Assembly: GCF_011751765.2 (NCBI RefSeq)
Contig: NZ_CP061169.1
Coordinates: 1,798,001 to 1,862,000, forward strand
DNA: 64,000 nt
Source of the DNA: Paramicrobacterium chengjingii
GTDB lineage: Bacteria; Actinomycetota; Actinomycetes; Actinomycetales; Microbacteriaceae
Direction of reading: 5' to 3'
The translations under genes and the position numbers were made by a program. Of this stretch, positions 31,487 to 40,046 are shown in pieces. A model generated the notes under the pieces. The model saw nothing but the letters and a program-made list of their open reading frames with translations. It did no database searches and was not told the DNA's origin. Position 1 is the stretch's first letter. Every line of letters starts with the position of its first letter.

Positions 31487-32899
31487 CTAATACACGGTCG
31501 CTCGCGCGACGGGCTCGTCTGTGTCGTTCTCGGATGTCTCGATCGGCTCGGGGCCGACGCGAACCGCCTTCAGAATCAGCCGGAACTCAACAACAGCCAA
31601 CGTGCCGTAGACGAGAGTGAATGCCACAAGCGACGTCAGCACGGTGAGGCCGCTGACGCCAGGCGAGACTCCGTCCTCTGTCTTGAGCAGTCCGAAAACA
31701 AGCCACGGCTGTCGTCCCATCTCGGTGAAGATCCAGCCGACGCTCATGGCGAGCAAAGATGCGGGGAACGACCAGATCGCGGCTTTCCACACCCAACGGT
31801 TTGTCGGTGTGCGCCCGTTACGCGTCAGCCACAATCCGACGACCGCAACGAGAATGTGCACCATGCCGAGACCGATCATCCACCGGAACGACCAGTACGT
31901 CACCCAGATGATCGGCGCATAGTCTCCTGGGCCAAACAGTGATTGGTAGGCCAGCTGAATGTCGTTGATCCCCTCGACCGTTCCGTCAAGAGAATGTGTG
32001 GAGAGGAGCGAAAGTAGATACGGCACACGAATAGAAAAGAGTTCGTGCACGCCGTCCGGGGTGCCGAGGGTGAATATCGAGAACGATGCGTCAGCACCGG
32101 ATGCTGTCGTGTACAGCGCTTCAGCTGCCGCCATCTTCATGGGCTGAGCCTCAACCATTGCAAGACTCAGCTGATCGCCCATGAGTGCAGTGCCGGCCCC
32201 GGCGATCAGCATTGTCCAGAGGCCGAATTTGAGTGCAGGACGCATCGTCTCGAGATTCTGGCCCCGTGCCAGATGCCACGCCGCCACAGAGATGACGAGG
32301 CCTGCCGACACCATGAAACACGCGAAGATCGTGTGAGGGAATGCTGCAAGAGCAATTGGATTGGCCAGCAGCTCTCCCAGGCTCGTGAGTTCGGCTCGCC
32401 CCTTTTCCTCATTGATTGTGTAGGCAAGGGGATTCTGCATAAAGGCATTCGCAGCGATGATGAAGTATGCGGACGCGATCGTTGCGACAGCGGTAACCCA
32501 GATGGTCGCCAGATGGAGACTTCGTGGAAGCCTGTCCCAGCCGAAGATCCAGAGCCCGATGAACGTGGCCTCCAGAAAGAATGCGAGCAGAGCCTCGAGG
32601 GCGAGCGGCGCACCGAACACGTCACCGACGAAACGGGAGTAGTCCGACCAGTTCATTCCGAACTGGAACTCCTGAACGATGCCCGTAACGACACCCATTG
32701 CGAAGTTGATCAGAAAGATCTTGCCGTAGAAGTGTGTCAGCTGCAGATAGTGCTGTTTGCCTGTGCGCACCCAGACTGTCTGAAAGATGGCGACAATTGT
32801 CGCTAGGCCGATCGTCAGAGGGACGAACAGAAAGTGATACAGCGTCGTCAGGCCGAATTGCCAGCGTGCAAGAACAAGCGGGTCGAGCAGCTGTTCCAC
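31487..32899 (-). CDS. cydA: cytochrome bd quinol oxidase subunit I
   Basis: Heme b558/b595/d-carrying subunit of the high-affinity, proton-non-pumping oxidase; 470 residues. Seen: N-terminal LARWQFGLTTLYHFLFVPLT with heme ligand H22, and the GRQPW motif (TEMGRQPWLVFG) typical of CydA. The open frame extends much further upstream, but I start at GTG 32899: GGAGG lies 7 nt before it and the protein then matches family length. Four BlaI-type palindromes occupy the intergenic region, so expression is probably repressed by the divergent regulator. Confidence 0.95.
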   Translation of the reverse strand: MEQLLDPLVLARWQFGLTTLYHFLFVPLTIGLATIVAIFQTVWVRTGKQHYLQLTHFYGKIFLINFAMGVVTGIVQEFQFGMNWSDYSRFVGDVFGAPLALEALLAFFLEATFIGLWIFGWDRLPRSLHLATIWVTAVATIASAYFIIAANAFMQNPLAYTINEEKGRAELTSLGELLANPIALAAFPHTIFACFMVSAGLVISVAAWHLARGQNLETMRPALKFGLWTMLIAGAGTALMGDQLSLAMVEAQPMKMAAAEALYTTASGADASFSIFTLGTPDGVHELFSIRVPYLLSLLSTHSLDGTVEGINDIQLAYQSLFGPGDYAPIIWVTYWSFRWMIGLGMVHILVAVVGLWLTRNGRTPTNRWVWKAAIWSFPASLLAMSVGWIFTEMGRQPWLVFGLLKTEDGVSPGVSGLTVLTSLVAFTLVYGTLAVVEFRLILKAVRVGPEPIETSENDTDEPVARATVY

Positions 32900-32923
32900 C
32901 GAAGCACCTCCAAAAAGCTGAAG

Positions 32924-33011
32924 TTCTACGTGTTGTAGAACATTCATTTCTACACAGTGTAGAACATATTCTTCTACATCGTGTAGAGCCTTGTTTCTAC
33001 GCCATGTAGAA
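32924..33011. promoter_or_regulatory. four tandem TTCTAC-N5-GTAGAA operators
   Basis: Palindromes at 32924-32940, 32948-32964, 32972-32988 (last base differs) and 32995-33011, spaced 24, 24 and 23 bp, fill the cydA-blaI divergent gap. The two middle copies contain TACA-N3-TGTA, resembling BlaI/MecI/CopY half-sites. The copy nearest blaI ends 18 bp before its -10 box, covering the -35 region; the first lies 25 bp from cydA. Binding by the adjacent BlaI-type protein is inferred. Confidence 0.85.
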
Positions 33012-33029
33012 GGTTCGCGAAAAACCACG

Positions 33030-33035
33030 TATCCT
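33030..33035 (+). promoter_or_regulatory. -10 box of blaI (leaderless)
   Basis: TATCCT at -12 to -7 from the blaI ATG at 33042, predicting transcription from the start codon. The nearest operator palindrome covers the corresponding -35 position. Confidence 0.6.
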
Positions 33036-33041
33036 AGAGGA

Positions 33042-33425
33042 ATGGCAACTCTTGGTGATCTTGAACGCTCGGTCATGGATGTACTCTGGGCATCCGCTGA
33101 GCCGCTCAGTGCTGGTGATCTGAGGGATCGGCTGGTGACGTCCGGCACCGGTGCCGCACAGCGGCAGTTAGCAGCGACGACCGTGTTGACTGTGCTGTCG
33201 CGGCTTGAGTCAAAGGGCTTCGTGTCCCGCAATCGTGCGCATCGCCCTCATCTCTATGAGGCAGTCACGACCCGGGCAGATCACACCGCGGAACTGATGC
33301 ATGAGGTGCTCGGTTCGTCCCCCGACCGCGAAGCGGCTCTCGCTCGTTTCATCGGTCAGGTCTCTCCGTCCGAAGCTGAGACGCTCCGCTCGTTGCTCGA
33401 CCCCAAGACAGTCCCGGCGAAGTAG
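33042..33425 (+). CDS. blaI: BlaI/MecI/CopY-family transcriptional repressor
   Basis: 127-residue winged-helix repressor. Features: LGDLERSVMDVLWASAEPLSAGDLRD at the N-terminus (seen as LGDLERSVMDVLW), LAATTVLTVLSRLESKGFVSR as recognition helix region, and a C-terminal dimerisation helix ending in SEAETLRSLL. Family members dimerise on palindromes and are inactivated when cleaved by an M56 protease; such a protease follows 17 nt downstream. Four matching palindromes upstream suggest it represses itself and cydABDC. The start ATG 33042 matches the conserved N-terminus and a TATCCT box; no spaced ribosome-binding site is seen. Confidence 0.92.
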   Translation: MATLGDLERSVMDVLWASAEPLSAGDLRDRLVTSGTGAAQRQLAATTVLTVLSRLESKGFVSRNRAHRPHLYEAVTTRADHTAELMHEVLGSSPDREAALARFIGQVSPSEAETLRSLLDPKTVPAK

Positions 33426-33442
33426 TCGTAGTCGACCGTGCG

Positions 33443-34363
33443 ATGGTAATAGCCTCTGCACTTCTTGCTGCGCTTGCATTCGCGCTCGCTTGGCCCGTCC
33501 CGATCATGCTCGCACGTGCGACATGGCCGTCGCGAGCTCCCGCTGTCGCCCTCGTGGTCTGGCAGGCGATCGCCATAGCCGGCGTGCTCTCAACAATCGG
33601 TGCGCTTGTCACAATCGGACTTTCTGGGATTGCGCCGACAGTCTCCAAGGGCCTCGCGACACTCGCTTCCGCAGCTATGAGCGGCTCAGCGCCACCTGAG
33701 TTGGGAGCCCTTCACATCTTTGCGCTCTGCTGCGCAGTGCTCTTTGCCGGGCATTTACTCCTGAGCGTGCTGACGACAGTTGTTCGCACGGAACGCGAGC
33801 GCAGACGGCAGCATGATCTCGTCGCCCTTCTGAGCGCGCCCACGAGTTCTGTTCCCGGAGCACGTGTGATGGAATACGCGGCTCCCGTCGCCTATTGCCT
33901 TCCCGGCGCATTTCGTACGGCAACGGTGCTGACAGATGGTCTGGTCAAAGCGCTCAGCGCCGACGAGCTGAACGCTGTCATTTCCCACGAGCGTGCGCAC
34001 CTGACGCAACAACACCACCTACTTCTTCTGGCCTTCAGAGCATGGCGGAAGGCACTCCCCTGGTTTCCGATCGCCACGCGTGCAAGTGACGCCGTCGGCC
34101 TCCTCGTAGAGATGCGCGCAGACGATACCGCTCGAGCGGAGTTCTCGGCGGATCCTCTCGTGTCTGCGATCATCACCGTCGCAACGGGAGGAGGCGGATC
34201 TCCGGATGTCGGCGTGGCCGATGCAACACCGCAGTCGGCAGCTCCGCGCGTGACACGACTGCTGGCACAGCAGCATCCTCTTCCGTCATTCGCCGTTGTC
34301 GGCATCTTTGCTGCCTCTCTTGCGCTCGTTCTCGTGCCTCCCGTACTGCTGCTTTCAGCGTGA
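33443..34363 (+). CDS. M56-family membrane metallopeptidase
   Basis: 306-residue BlaR1/MecR1-like integral membrane protease with four hydrophobic segments (about 1-22, 35-60, 88-115, 283-306). The zinc motif HExxH is H182-E183-R-A-H186 in VISHERAHLTQQHH, with a downstream VEMRADD acidic segment as third ligand. It ends after the last membrane helix and lacks the extracellular penicillin-binding sensor domain of BlaR1, so the signal is unknown. Paired with the BlaI repressor upstream, presumably its substrate. Confidence 0.88.
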   Translation: MVIASALLAALAFALAWPVPIMLARATWPSRAPAVALVVWQAIAIAGVLSTIGALVTIGLSGIAPTVSKGLATLASAAMSGSAPPELGALHIFALCCAVLFAGHLLLSVLTTVVRTERERRRQHDLVALLSAPTSSVPGARVMEYAAPVAYCLPGAFRTATVLTDGLVKALSADELNAVISHERAHLTQQHHLLLLAFRAWRKALPWFPIATRASDAVGLLVEMRADDTARAEFSADPLVSAIITVATGGGGSPDVGVADATPQSAAPRVTRLLAQQHPLPSFAVVGIFAASLALVLVPPVLLLSA

Positions 34364-34379
34364 TGGGCCGCATGTGGTT

Positions 34380-34385
34380 TAGGCT
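34380..34385 (+). promoter_or_regulatory. -10 box of the DedA gene (leaderless)
   Basis: TAGGCT at -12 to -7 from the GTG start at 34392; the gap to the M56 gene is only 28 nt. Confidence 0.5.
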
Positions 34386-34391
34386 CACAGG

Positions 34392-35117
34392 GTGAATGAG
34401 ATTCTCGACAGCATTCTTGATGCTGTTCAGAGCGTGGATCCCGTTCTGCGCACTCTCATTGCCGGGGTGGGCATCTTGCTCGAAACGAGCATTCTCATCG
34501 GGCTCATCGTTCCGGGTGACTCGATCGTCATTGTTGCGGGCACCGGTGTAGACACTCCCCTCGAATTTATCGCGATGTACTGCGCTGTCGTCGTCGGTGC
34601 CATCGCGGGCGAAAGCATCGGCTTTGCTCTCGGGCGATATTTTGGCGACCGTATTCGTCGCTCCCGACTCGGTCGGAGGATCGGTGAGCACAATTGGCAG
34701 CGAGCAGAACGCTATCTCGAGCGTCGTGGCGGCATCGCAGTCTTTCTTTCCCGGTTCCTCCCGGTTCTGCATTCACTGATTCCAGTAACCGTGGGTATGA
34801 GTCCGATGACGTATCGCCGCTTCCTCGCGTGGACGATCCCGGCCTGCCTCATCTGGACGGGTGCGTATGTTTCTGTGGGATCAGCTGCTGCCGAGACCTA
34901 TCGAGAACTCTCTGAACGCCTGCACTTCGCCGGCTATGTATTCGTCGCCATCATCGCTGTTTTCTTGCTTGTCGTGTGGGCTGTCAAGAAGATTCTGCAT
35001 CGCATCGAGCGGCGACATATGACGCGATCCCAAACTCCTGAGCCAAGCCCGGATCGCAGCCAGGACAACAACGTGACAGGATTGACTGATGCCCCGCACA
35101 GAGATGAGTCCGCCTGA
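34392..35117 (+). CDS. DedA-family membrane protein
   Basis: 241 residues, SNARE-associated/DedA superfamily, with about five hydrophobic stretches and re-entrant loops. Diagnostic: an N-terminal amphipathic segment, ETSILIGLIVPGDSIVI, the GALGRYFGDR-type motif (here GFALGRYFGDRIRR), and FLSRFLPVLHSLIPVTVGMSPM split by the loop. Members act as lipid carrier flippases or in membrane homeostasis. GTG start. The next gene, an App1-like phosphatase, overlaps its end, which suggests a joint role in lipid metabolism. Confidence 0.9.
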   Translation: MNEILDSILDAVQSVDPVLRTLIAGVGILLETSILIGLIVPGDSIVIVAGTGVDTPLEFIAMYCAVVVGAIAGESIGFALGRYFGDRIRRSRLGRRIGEHNWQRAERYLERRGGIAVFLSRFLPVLHSLIPVTVGMSPMTYRRFLAWTIPACLIWTGAYVSVGSAAAETYRELSERLHFAGYVFVAIIAVFLLVVWAVKKILHRIERRHMTRSQTPEPSPDRSQDNNVTGLTDAPHRDESA

Positions 35118-36114
35118 GCCTCGGCGCATTCATCGTGCAGCCCGGCTTGACGATGCATTCTTGGCATGGCGTGCCAGACGAGCCGTTCGGCGCGGTCTGA
35201 AACCCACAGCCGTCACGTACACCGGATACGGCTCGACGAGTTGGGTTCGCGTGCTCGGACGTGTGCTCTATACGCATCCCAATCGTGAAGACGAGGCAAC
35301 GAGTCGCACCCGCGGCTGGCGTAGTTTCACCAGCATCCCCGTTGTGTCCAGCACCGCCACCGTCGAGATCGCTGGACGACAGTACGAGGTTGTCGCCGAT
35401 CGGGGTGGGGTGATCGACGCGGTAATCTCTGCCGAACTCCCACCGGGGTGGCAGACCATCCGAATGTCGGCTCAGGGTTCTGACCCGGTCACGAGCGATG
35501 TGTATATCGTCGACCCGGCAACGCGCATCGGCGTGATCTCAGATATCGATGACACCGTGATGGTGACTGCGCTGCCGCGACCGTTCGTCGCTGCGTGGAA
35601 CACGTTTGTTCTCGACGAGCACGCTCGCACTCCTGTTCCAGGCATGGCCGTGCTTCTCGACCGGCTCTCGCGCATCCAAGGGGGGAGCCCTGTCATTTAC
35701 CTGTCGACGGGTGCGTGGAACGTCGCACCGACGCTCCGCAGATTCCTCTCGCGGCATTTGTACCCGCCCGGCGCACTTCTTCTCACCGATTGGGGTCCGA
35801 CTCACGACCGCATTTTTCGAAGCGGTCGGGCTCACAAACAGGAGAACCTTCGCCGTCTCGCCGCGGAATTTCCGAATGTCAAATGGATACTTGTCGGCGA
35901 TGACGGTCAGCATGACGAAGAACTGTACTCGGACTTTGCCTCGGAGCTTCCCGAGAATGTCTCGGCAGTCGCGATCCGTCAACTCTCTCCCGGGGAGGCT
36001 GTGCTCGCCGGCGGTCGCTCGAATCATGAACAGCACGATGCCGGGCACACGTGGGTGTACGCGCCCGACGGAGCCGGCCTCCTGAGCGAGCTCGACAAGG
36101 TCATCAGCGACTGA
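35089..36114 (+). CDS. App1-like phosphatase domain protein (DUF2183)
   Basis: 341 residues. The C-terminal half is an App1/DUF2183 phosphatidate-phosphatase-like HAD domain: DxDxT motif DIDDTVMVTAL, the YLSTGAWNVAPTLRRFL second motif, and WILVGDDGQHDEELY as the last acidic motif. The N-terminal half is a beta-rich conserved region of the same family. Likely dephosphorylates a lipid phosphate (inference from the family). ATG 35089 overlaps dedA by 29 nt; ATG 35104 is an equally possible start. Confidence 0.85.
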   Translation: MPRTEMSPPEPRRIHRAARLDDAFLAWRARRAVRRGLKPTAVTYTGYGSTSWVRVLGRVLYTHPNREDEATSRTRGWRSFTSIPVVSSTATVEIAGRQYEVVADRGGVIDAVISAELPPGWQTIRMSAQGSDPVTSDVYIVDPATRIGVISDIDDTVMVTALPRPFVAAWNTFVLDEHARTPVPGMAVLLDRLSRIQGGSPVIYLSTGAWNVAPTLRRFLSRHLYPPGALLLTDWGPTHDRIFRSGRAHKQENLRRLAAEFPNVKWILVGDDGQHDEELYSDFASELPENVSAVAIRQLSPGEAVLAGGRSNHEQHDAGHTWVYAPDGAGLLSELDKVISD

Positions 36115-36130
36115 CGTCAGATGACAGCGA

Positions 36131-36136
36131 TACGCT
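36131..36136 (+). promoter_or_regulatory. -10 box of the winged-helix gene (leaderless)
   Basis: TACGCT at -12 to -7 from the ATG at 36143, in a 28-nt intergenic gap. Confidence 0.5.
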
Positions 36137-36142
36137 CGGGTC

Positions 36143-37276
36143 ATGACCGTACAGCTCACCGCAGCACAGGTTCGTCGTGCTCGATGGCAATCGCTAGGCC
36201 TCGGCGGCGAGGGCATCCTTACGGTGCAGGGCGTCGTCGAACGCCTCGGCGCTCTGCAGGGTCAGGACCTGCCTGGCGTCTTGATCTCGCTTGCCCTTCG
36301 GGCGAGCCGCACCACGGTTCACGACACCCATCGGCACTTCGACGAGGGCGCTCTTGTGCGTGGGTGGCCCATGCGAGGCACCCTTCACGTGCTGAAGGCA
36401 GAAGATCTTCTGCCGATGACACAGATTACCCAGAAGCGTGTGCTGAGCGGAATGGCAGGGCAGGCACGCACCCTTGGCATCACTGATTCCGCAATCGGTC
36501 GCGTCATCGATGTCGTGGCCGACGCCCTCCGTGAGTCCGGCCCCCTGAGCCGCGCTGAGCTTCGCGAGATCGTCGCGCGATCCTACGGAGGCAACCCTGC
36601 ACGCGAAATCATCTCGCACCTCATCTATCAGCTGTGCACTCGCGGGCTGATCTGCCACGGGCCCTTTCGTGGTGATCAGCAGCTCATCGTGCACACAGAA
36701 TCATGGTTGGGCGCACACGTCGCGGCAACCCCAGAGCTCGACCTCGATCACTTTCTGGTTCGCATGCTGAAGCGCTATGTCGCCGGCCACGGGCCAGTCT
36801 CCGAATCAGATGCTGTCCGCTGGTTCGGTTTGCCGCTTTCGATCATCAGAGAAGCTCGTCTGACTCTCGCAGACCAACTTGTCACCGTGCTCACACCAGG
36901 AGGCGCCCAGTGGATGACGGCAAGCCGGGAAACTGAGCGCATCCTCAGTGCAACGAGTCAACGACCACGCGTTCGGATGCTTCCTGGATTCGACGAGTTC
37001 ATGACGGGCTACGCTGACCGTGGTTTCGCCGTACCGGCCCATGCGATCGACGAGATTGTGCCCGGGAAAAACGGAATGTTTCGGCCGACTGTGTGCTCTG
37101 GTGCATCCGTCGTCGGAACATGGTCAAAGGCCACGCCGCACTACACAGTTCACGTGCAGCCCTTTGCGCGCCTTTCCGCGCACACCGAACGGGGCATACA
37201 CACGGCTGCACGGGAGCTCGCTCGAGTCACAGGCAAACAGGTTTCGGTGCACCTGCCCATTAGTCTGAAGCTATGA
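36143..37276 (+). CDS. winged-helix DNA-binding protein of the AlkZ/YcaQ superfamily
   Basis: 377 residues of the HTH_42 family. Family marks are LGALQGQDLPGVLISLALR near residue 35, RGWPMRGTLHVLKAEDL, and late DEFMTGYADR and NGMFRPTVCSG segments. Some family members (AlkZ) are DNA glycosylases that unhook bulky or crosslinked adducts, using a Q-x-Q motif near residue 37-39; here Q39-G-Q41 occupies a similar place. Glycosylase activity is therefore possible but unproven; many homologues are uncharacterised. Its TGA overlaps the next ATG. Confidence 0.8.
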   Translation: MTVQLTAAQVRRARWQSLGLGGEGILTVQGVVERLGALQGQDLPGVLISLALRASRTTVHDTHRHFDEGALVRGWPMRGTLHVLKAEDLLPMTQITQKRVLSGMAGQARTLGITDSAIGRVIDVVADALRESGPLSRAELREIVARSYGGNPAREIISHLIYQLCTRGLICHGPFRGDQQLIVHTESWLGAHVAATPELDLDHFLVRMLKRYVAGHGPVSESDAVRWFGLPLSIIREARLTLADQLVTVLTPGGAQWMTASRETERILSATSQRPRVRMLPGFDEFMTGYADRGFAVPAHAIDEIVPGKNGMFRPTVCSGASVVGTWSKATPHYTVHVQPFARLSAHTERGIHTAARELARVTGKQVSVHLPISLKL

Positions 37277-38322
37277 AATTCACCCGGCGCATCCAGGCCG
37301 CGAAACGCACTCCGCTTCTTCAGGTTGTGAAGACATCGGTTGCTGCGGTTCTCGCCTGGGTTGTCGCCGTCCTCATTCTTCCTGTTGAGCTCCCGATCTT
37401 CGCCGCCATCGCTTCACTTTTGGTGGTGCAGCCCAGTGTCAATCAGTCGTTCGGCAAGGCGATTGAACGAAGTGTCGGGGTTATTTCCGGTGTCGTGATT
37501 GCCACATTGCTGAGTCTTGCGTTCGGGCCGTACACGTGGGTGGTCATGCTCGCGATCATCGTCGCCGTGCTTCTTTCTTGGGCGCTGCGCATGACGACGG
37601 GAACGTCGAATCAGGTGGCCATCAGCGCCATGCTGGTGCTCGCCCTCGGTGCATCGTCACCCGAGTACGCGATGGATCGCATCGTCGAGACGCTCATCGG
37701 CGCAGCCATCGGGTTCATCGTGAACATTGTCATTGTGCCACCGGTTCTGATCGCGCCCGTACGTGAGAACGTCATACTGCTGGGCAACGAACTGGCGGCA
37801 ACCCTTGCTCGTCTCGCCACAGCGTTGAGCGAACCGCAGTCGACTGCCGATCGCGAACGACTCATGATTGAGGCCCGCTTGCTTCGTCCGATGAAGGATG
37901 CAGCAGTGGAGGCGATCGAAGAAGGCGAGGACTCTCTGTCGCTGAATCCTCGCCGGTCGGCACACAGAGATGAACTCAAGGAGCTCCACGACGTTACCGA
38001 CAAGTTCGGGCCCGTCGTCACTCGCGTGATCGGAATGACGCGAGCTTTCCGCGACCATTACGACGAGACCCTCTACGACGAGCCAACGCTGACGGCGATT
38101 GCCGACCAGTTGACACGTGCCGCCCACGATCTTCGCCTCATCATGCGCCCGTCCATCCCCGATCCCGAGCCAATGACCAGTGAGTTCCCCGCTCTCACGG
38201 CACCGCTGCAGGTCAAGCCACCACAGTCCACACATTGGGTGCTGATCGGGTCGCTCATGGAAGATCTCCGGCGCATTCGCGAAGAGCTTCTCATTCAGTC
38301 AGAAGACGATCTCGACGATTAG
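37273..38322 (+). CDS. FUSC-family membrane transporter
   Basis: 349 residues. The N-terminal half has five to six membrane segments (about 20-165, beginning with LQVVKTSVAAVLAWVVAVLI) and an SLVVVQPSVNQSFGKAIER-like block typical of aromatic-acid-exporter/FUSC proteins. The C-terminal half is cytoplasmic and helical. Probably exports small organic anions; the substrate is unknown. Overlaps the winged-helix gene by ATGA, so the two are translated together. The gene ends 11 nt before the convergent YchJ-like gene. Confidence 0.82.
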   Translation: MKFTRRIQAAKRTPLLQVVKTSVAAVLAWVVAVLILPVELPIFAAIASLLVVQPSVNQSFGKAIERSVGVISGVVIATLLSLAFGPYTWVVMLAIIVAVLLSWALRMTTGTSNQVAISAMLVLALGASSPEYAMDRIVETLIGAAIGFIVNIVIVPPVLIAPVRENVILLGNELAATLARLATALSEPQSTADRERLMIEARLLRPMKDAAVEAIEEGEDSLSLNPRRSAHRDELKELHDVTDKFGPVVTRVIGMTRAFRDHYDETLYDEPTLTAIADQLTRAAHDLRLIMRPSIPDPEPMTSEFPALTAPLQVKPPQSTHWVLIGSLMEDLRRIREELLIQSEDDLDD

Positions 38323-38333
38323 TCCCGTCGTGG

Positions 38334-38738
38334 TCACGACGCGGGTGCCTCACCATCGACGTAGTACCAGCGCCCGTTCTCGCGAACGAACCGACTGTTT
38401 TCTTCCTGCCGACCTCGCCCGTTTGCCGACCGATACTGCGCCATGAAATGCACGGTCCCCTCGTCGTCGAACGGGCCGCCGCCTGTCACACCGAAAATAT
38501 CGAGACGCGTCCAGAACGTTCCCGCGTCAAGCGTCAGTGTGCCCGGACGCGTTGATGAATGCCAGGTGCGAAGAAGATGTTCCGTGTTACCGAGTGCAAA
38601 CGCGGTGAAACGCGACCGCATCAGCTGCACGGCTGTCGGCGCCGAGGTTTCACCAGCCACGATAGGAGCGCAGCATCCGCTAAATATGTCTCCGCTGCCG
38701 CAGGGACAGCGATCGTTGTCTCTCACAATCGGATACAT
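38334..38738 (-). CDS. YchJ/UPF0225-type SEC-C motif protein
   Basis: 134 residues. The N-terminal zinc-binding SEC-C motif (CPCGSGDIFSGCC) is followed by the YchJ domain with AVQLMRSRFTAFALGNTEHLLRTWH split over the conserved core, and a terminal ENSRFVRENGRWYYVDG segment. The fold resembles NTF2; no activity is established. Convergent with the FUSC gene, with an imperfect inverted repeat (CCCGTCGTG / CACGACGCGGG, 38324-38345) over both gene ends. Confidence 0.88.
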   Translation of the reverse strand: MYPIVRDNDRCPCGSGDIFSGCCAPIVAGETSAPTAVQLMRSRFTAFALGNTEHLLRTWHSSTRPGTLTLDAGTFWTRLDIFGVTGGGPFDDEGTVHFMAQYRSANGRGRQEENSRFVRENGRWYYVDGEAPAS

Positions 38739-38777
38739 ACCGTACTCAAGCCTCCGTGAATCAATTCTTCGCTGAGG

Positions 38778-40046
38778 CTACCGCCTCTTCCTCCTGCTCC
38801 ACGCATCAGGAACGTCGGCACCGAGTGCGGCGAGAGGCGCGCTGGCCTTTACCACGACCTCTTCGATCTCGAAGTCTGGGCGAGAGTCGATCGTCAAGCC
38901 ACCTCCTGCACCGACGTAGGCTCTGAATGCCTCGATGACGACACTGCGAATTGTCATTGCCAGTTCCACCGCCCCGTCATCCCCGATCCACCCGAAGCAT
39001 CCTGAGTATGCGCCGCGAGGTGCACCTTCAAGCGCGGAAAGAAGTTCCATTGCTCGTTCCTTCGGTGCGCCCGTCATCGAGCCCGCGGGGAACGTGGAAT
39101 CGACAACGTCCGCGGCAGATCTGCCACGGGCGATGCGCCCCGTCACCTGACTCACAAGCTGATGCACGTGAGCGTGGGACTCCAGGTCGAAGAGCCGTGT
39201 GACCTCAACGCTTCCGCGCTCACACACGCGACTCAGATCGTTGCGCATCAGGTCGACGATCATCAGGTTCTCTGCTCGCTCCTTCGCATCGGTGGTGAGC
39301 TCCATAGCGAGCGCGGAGTCCGTCTCGGCGTCCGTCCCACGCGGACGCGTGCCTTTGATCGGGCTGGTCGAAATATTTCCGGATGCTGTCAGCTGCAGAA
39401 ACTGCTCGGGCGACGATGCCACAAGCGCTCGCTCTCCCGCCCTGATCAACGCGGTGTACGGAGCGCCCGCCCGGCGCATCTCGGCATGCACGACGCGCGG
39501 ATCGAACGACCCCTCTACGGTGAATCGTGTCGTCAGGCACAGTTGATACGCATCGCCAGCTCTGATTGATTCGAGAGCAGATTCGATCATCGACTCGTAC
39601 TCATCCGGGCTGTGCCGAGCCCGCGCCGCTCTTCTCTCCGGCGTCATTGACCGGTGCGCGTCTGGCACATGCATACGAAGAGCCTGTCGAACCTCCTGAA
39701 GCCAGACGGTGATCTCGTCCCCTGGCGCATGCGCCCAGATGTCACCCGACGAATGGTCAACGCTCACGTAACGGTCTACGCGCAACCAGGCCGACGATTC
39801 AGTCTCGTATCCACGCCACCCGATCCATCCGCCGACGAAGCGGTGATTCGCGGTTTCGCTCCGGGAGGCGGCACGCAACTCAGTGTCTACGACACTGTCA
39901 GGGTCACCGATGCCGATCGAGCAGACTGTGCCGCCGGAGCTCCTAGTCGTCAACCAGAAGCCGTACCGGCTCTCGCCGACCAGAGCATCGTACAGAACGC
40001 CGGAATCGACGTGCCCTGTCGCTGCAAGCTGCCGCACCCCTGCCAT
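38778..40046 (-). CDS. pabB: aminodeoxychorismate synthase component I-like enzyme
   Basis: Chorismate-binding enzyme of 422 residues. Seen: DLMRNDLSRVC, the nucleophile region PAGSMTGAPKERAMELL and GAGGGLTIDSRPDFEIEE. The PAGSMTGAPK form fits PabB better than anthranilate synthase, so the likely reaction is chorismate to aminodeoxychorismate for folate. ATG 40046 is preceded by AGGAG at 7 nt; the longer open frame is rejected. No pabA amidotransferase or pabC lyase is adjacent, so the partner must be encoded elsewhere. TrpE or isochorismate synthase activity is less likely. Confidence 0.85.
   Translation of the reverse strand: MAGVRQLAATGHVDSGVLYDALVGESRYGFWLTTRSSGGTVCSIGIGDPDSVVDTELRAASRSETANHRFVGGWIGWRGYETESSAWLRVDRYVSVDHSSGDIWAHAPGDEITVWLQEVRQALRMHVPDAHRSMTPERRAARARHSPDEYESMIESALESIRAGDAYQLCLTTRFTVEGSFDPRVVHAEMRRAGAPYTALIRAGERALVASSPEQFLQLTASGNISTSPIKGTRPRGTDAETDSALAMELTTDAKERAENLMIVDLMRNDLSRVCERGSVEVTRLFDLESHAHVHQLVSQVTGRIARGRSAADVVDSTFPAGSMTGAPKERAMELLSALEGAPRGAYSGCFGWIGDDGAVELAMTIRSVVIEAFRAYVGAGGGLTIDSRPDFEIEEVVVKASAPLAALGADVPDAWSRRKRR

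Noticed and set aside
32924..33011. Regularly spaced repeats resembling a tiny CRISPR array
   Set aside because: The spacers are only 6-7 bp, the repeat is a perfect operator-type palindrome, and no cas gene is present. The placement between divergent promoters fits repressor sites.
31487..33232. Very long open frame of 581 codons for cydA
   Set aside because: The extra N-terminus runs through the operator array and antisense to blaI; GTG 32899 has a good ribosome-binding site and gives the family-typical start.
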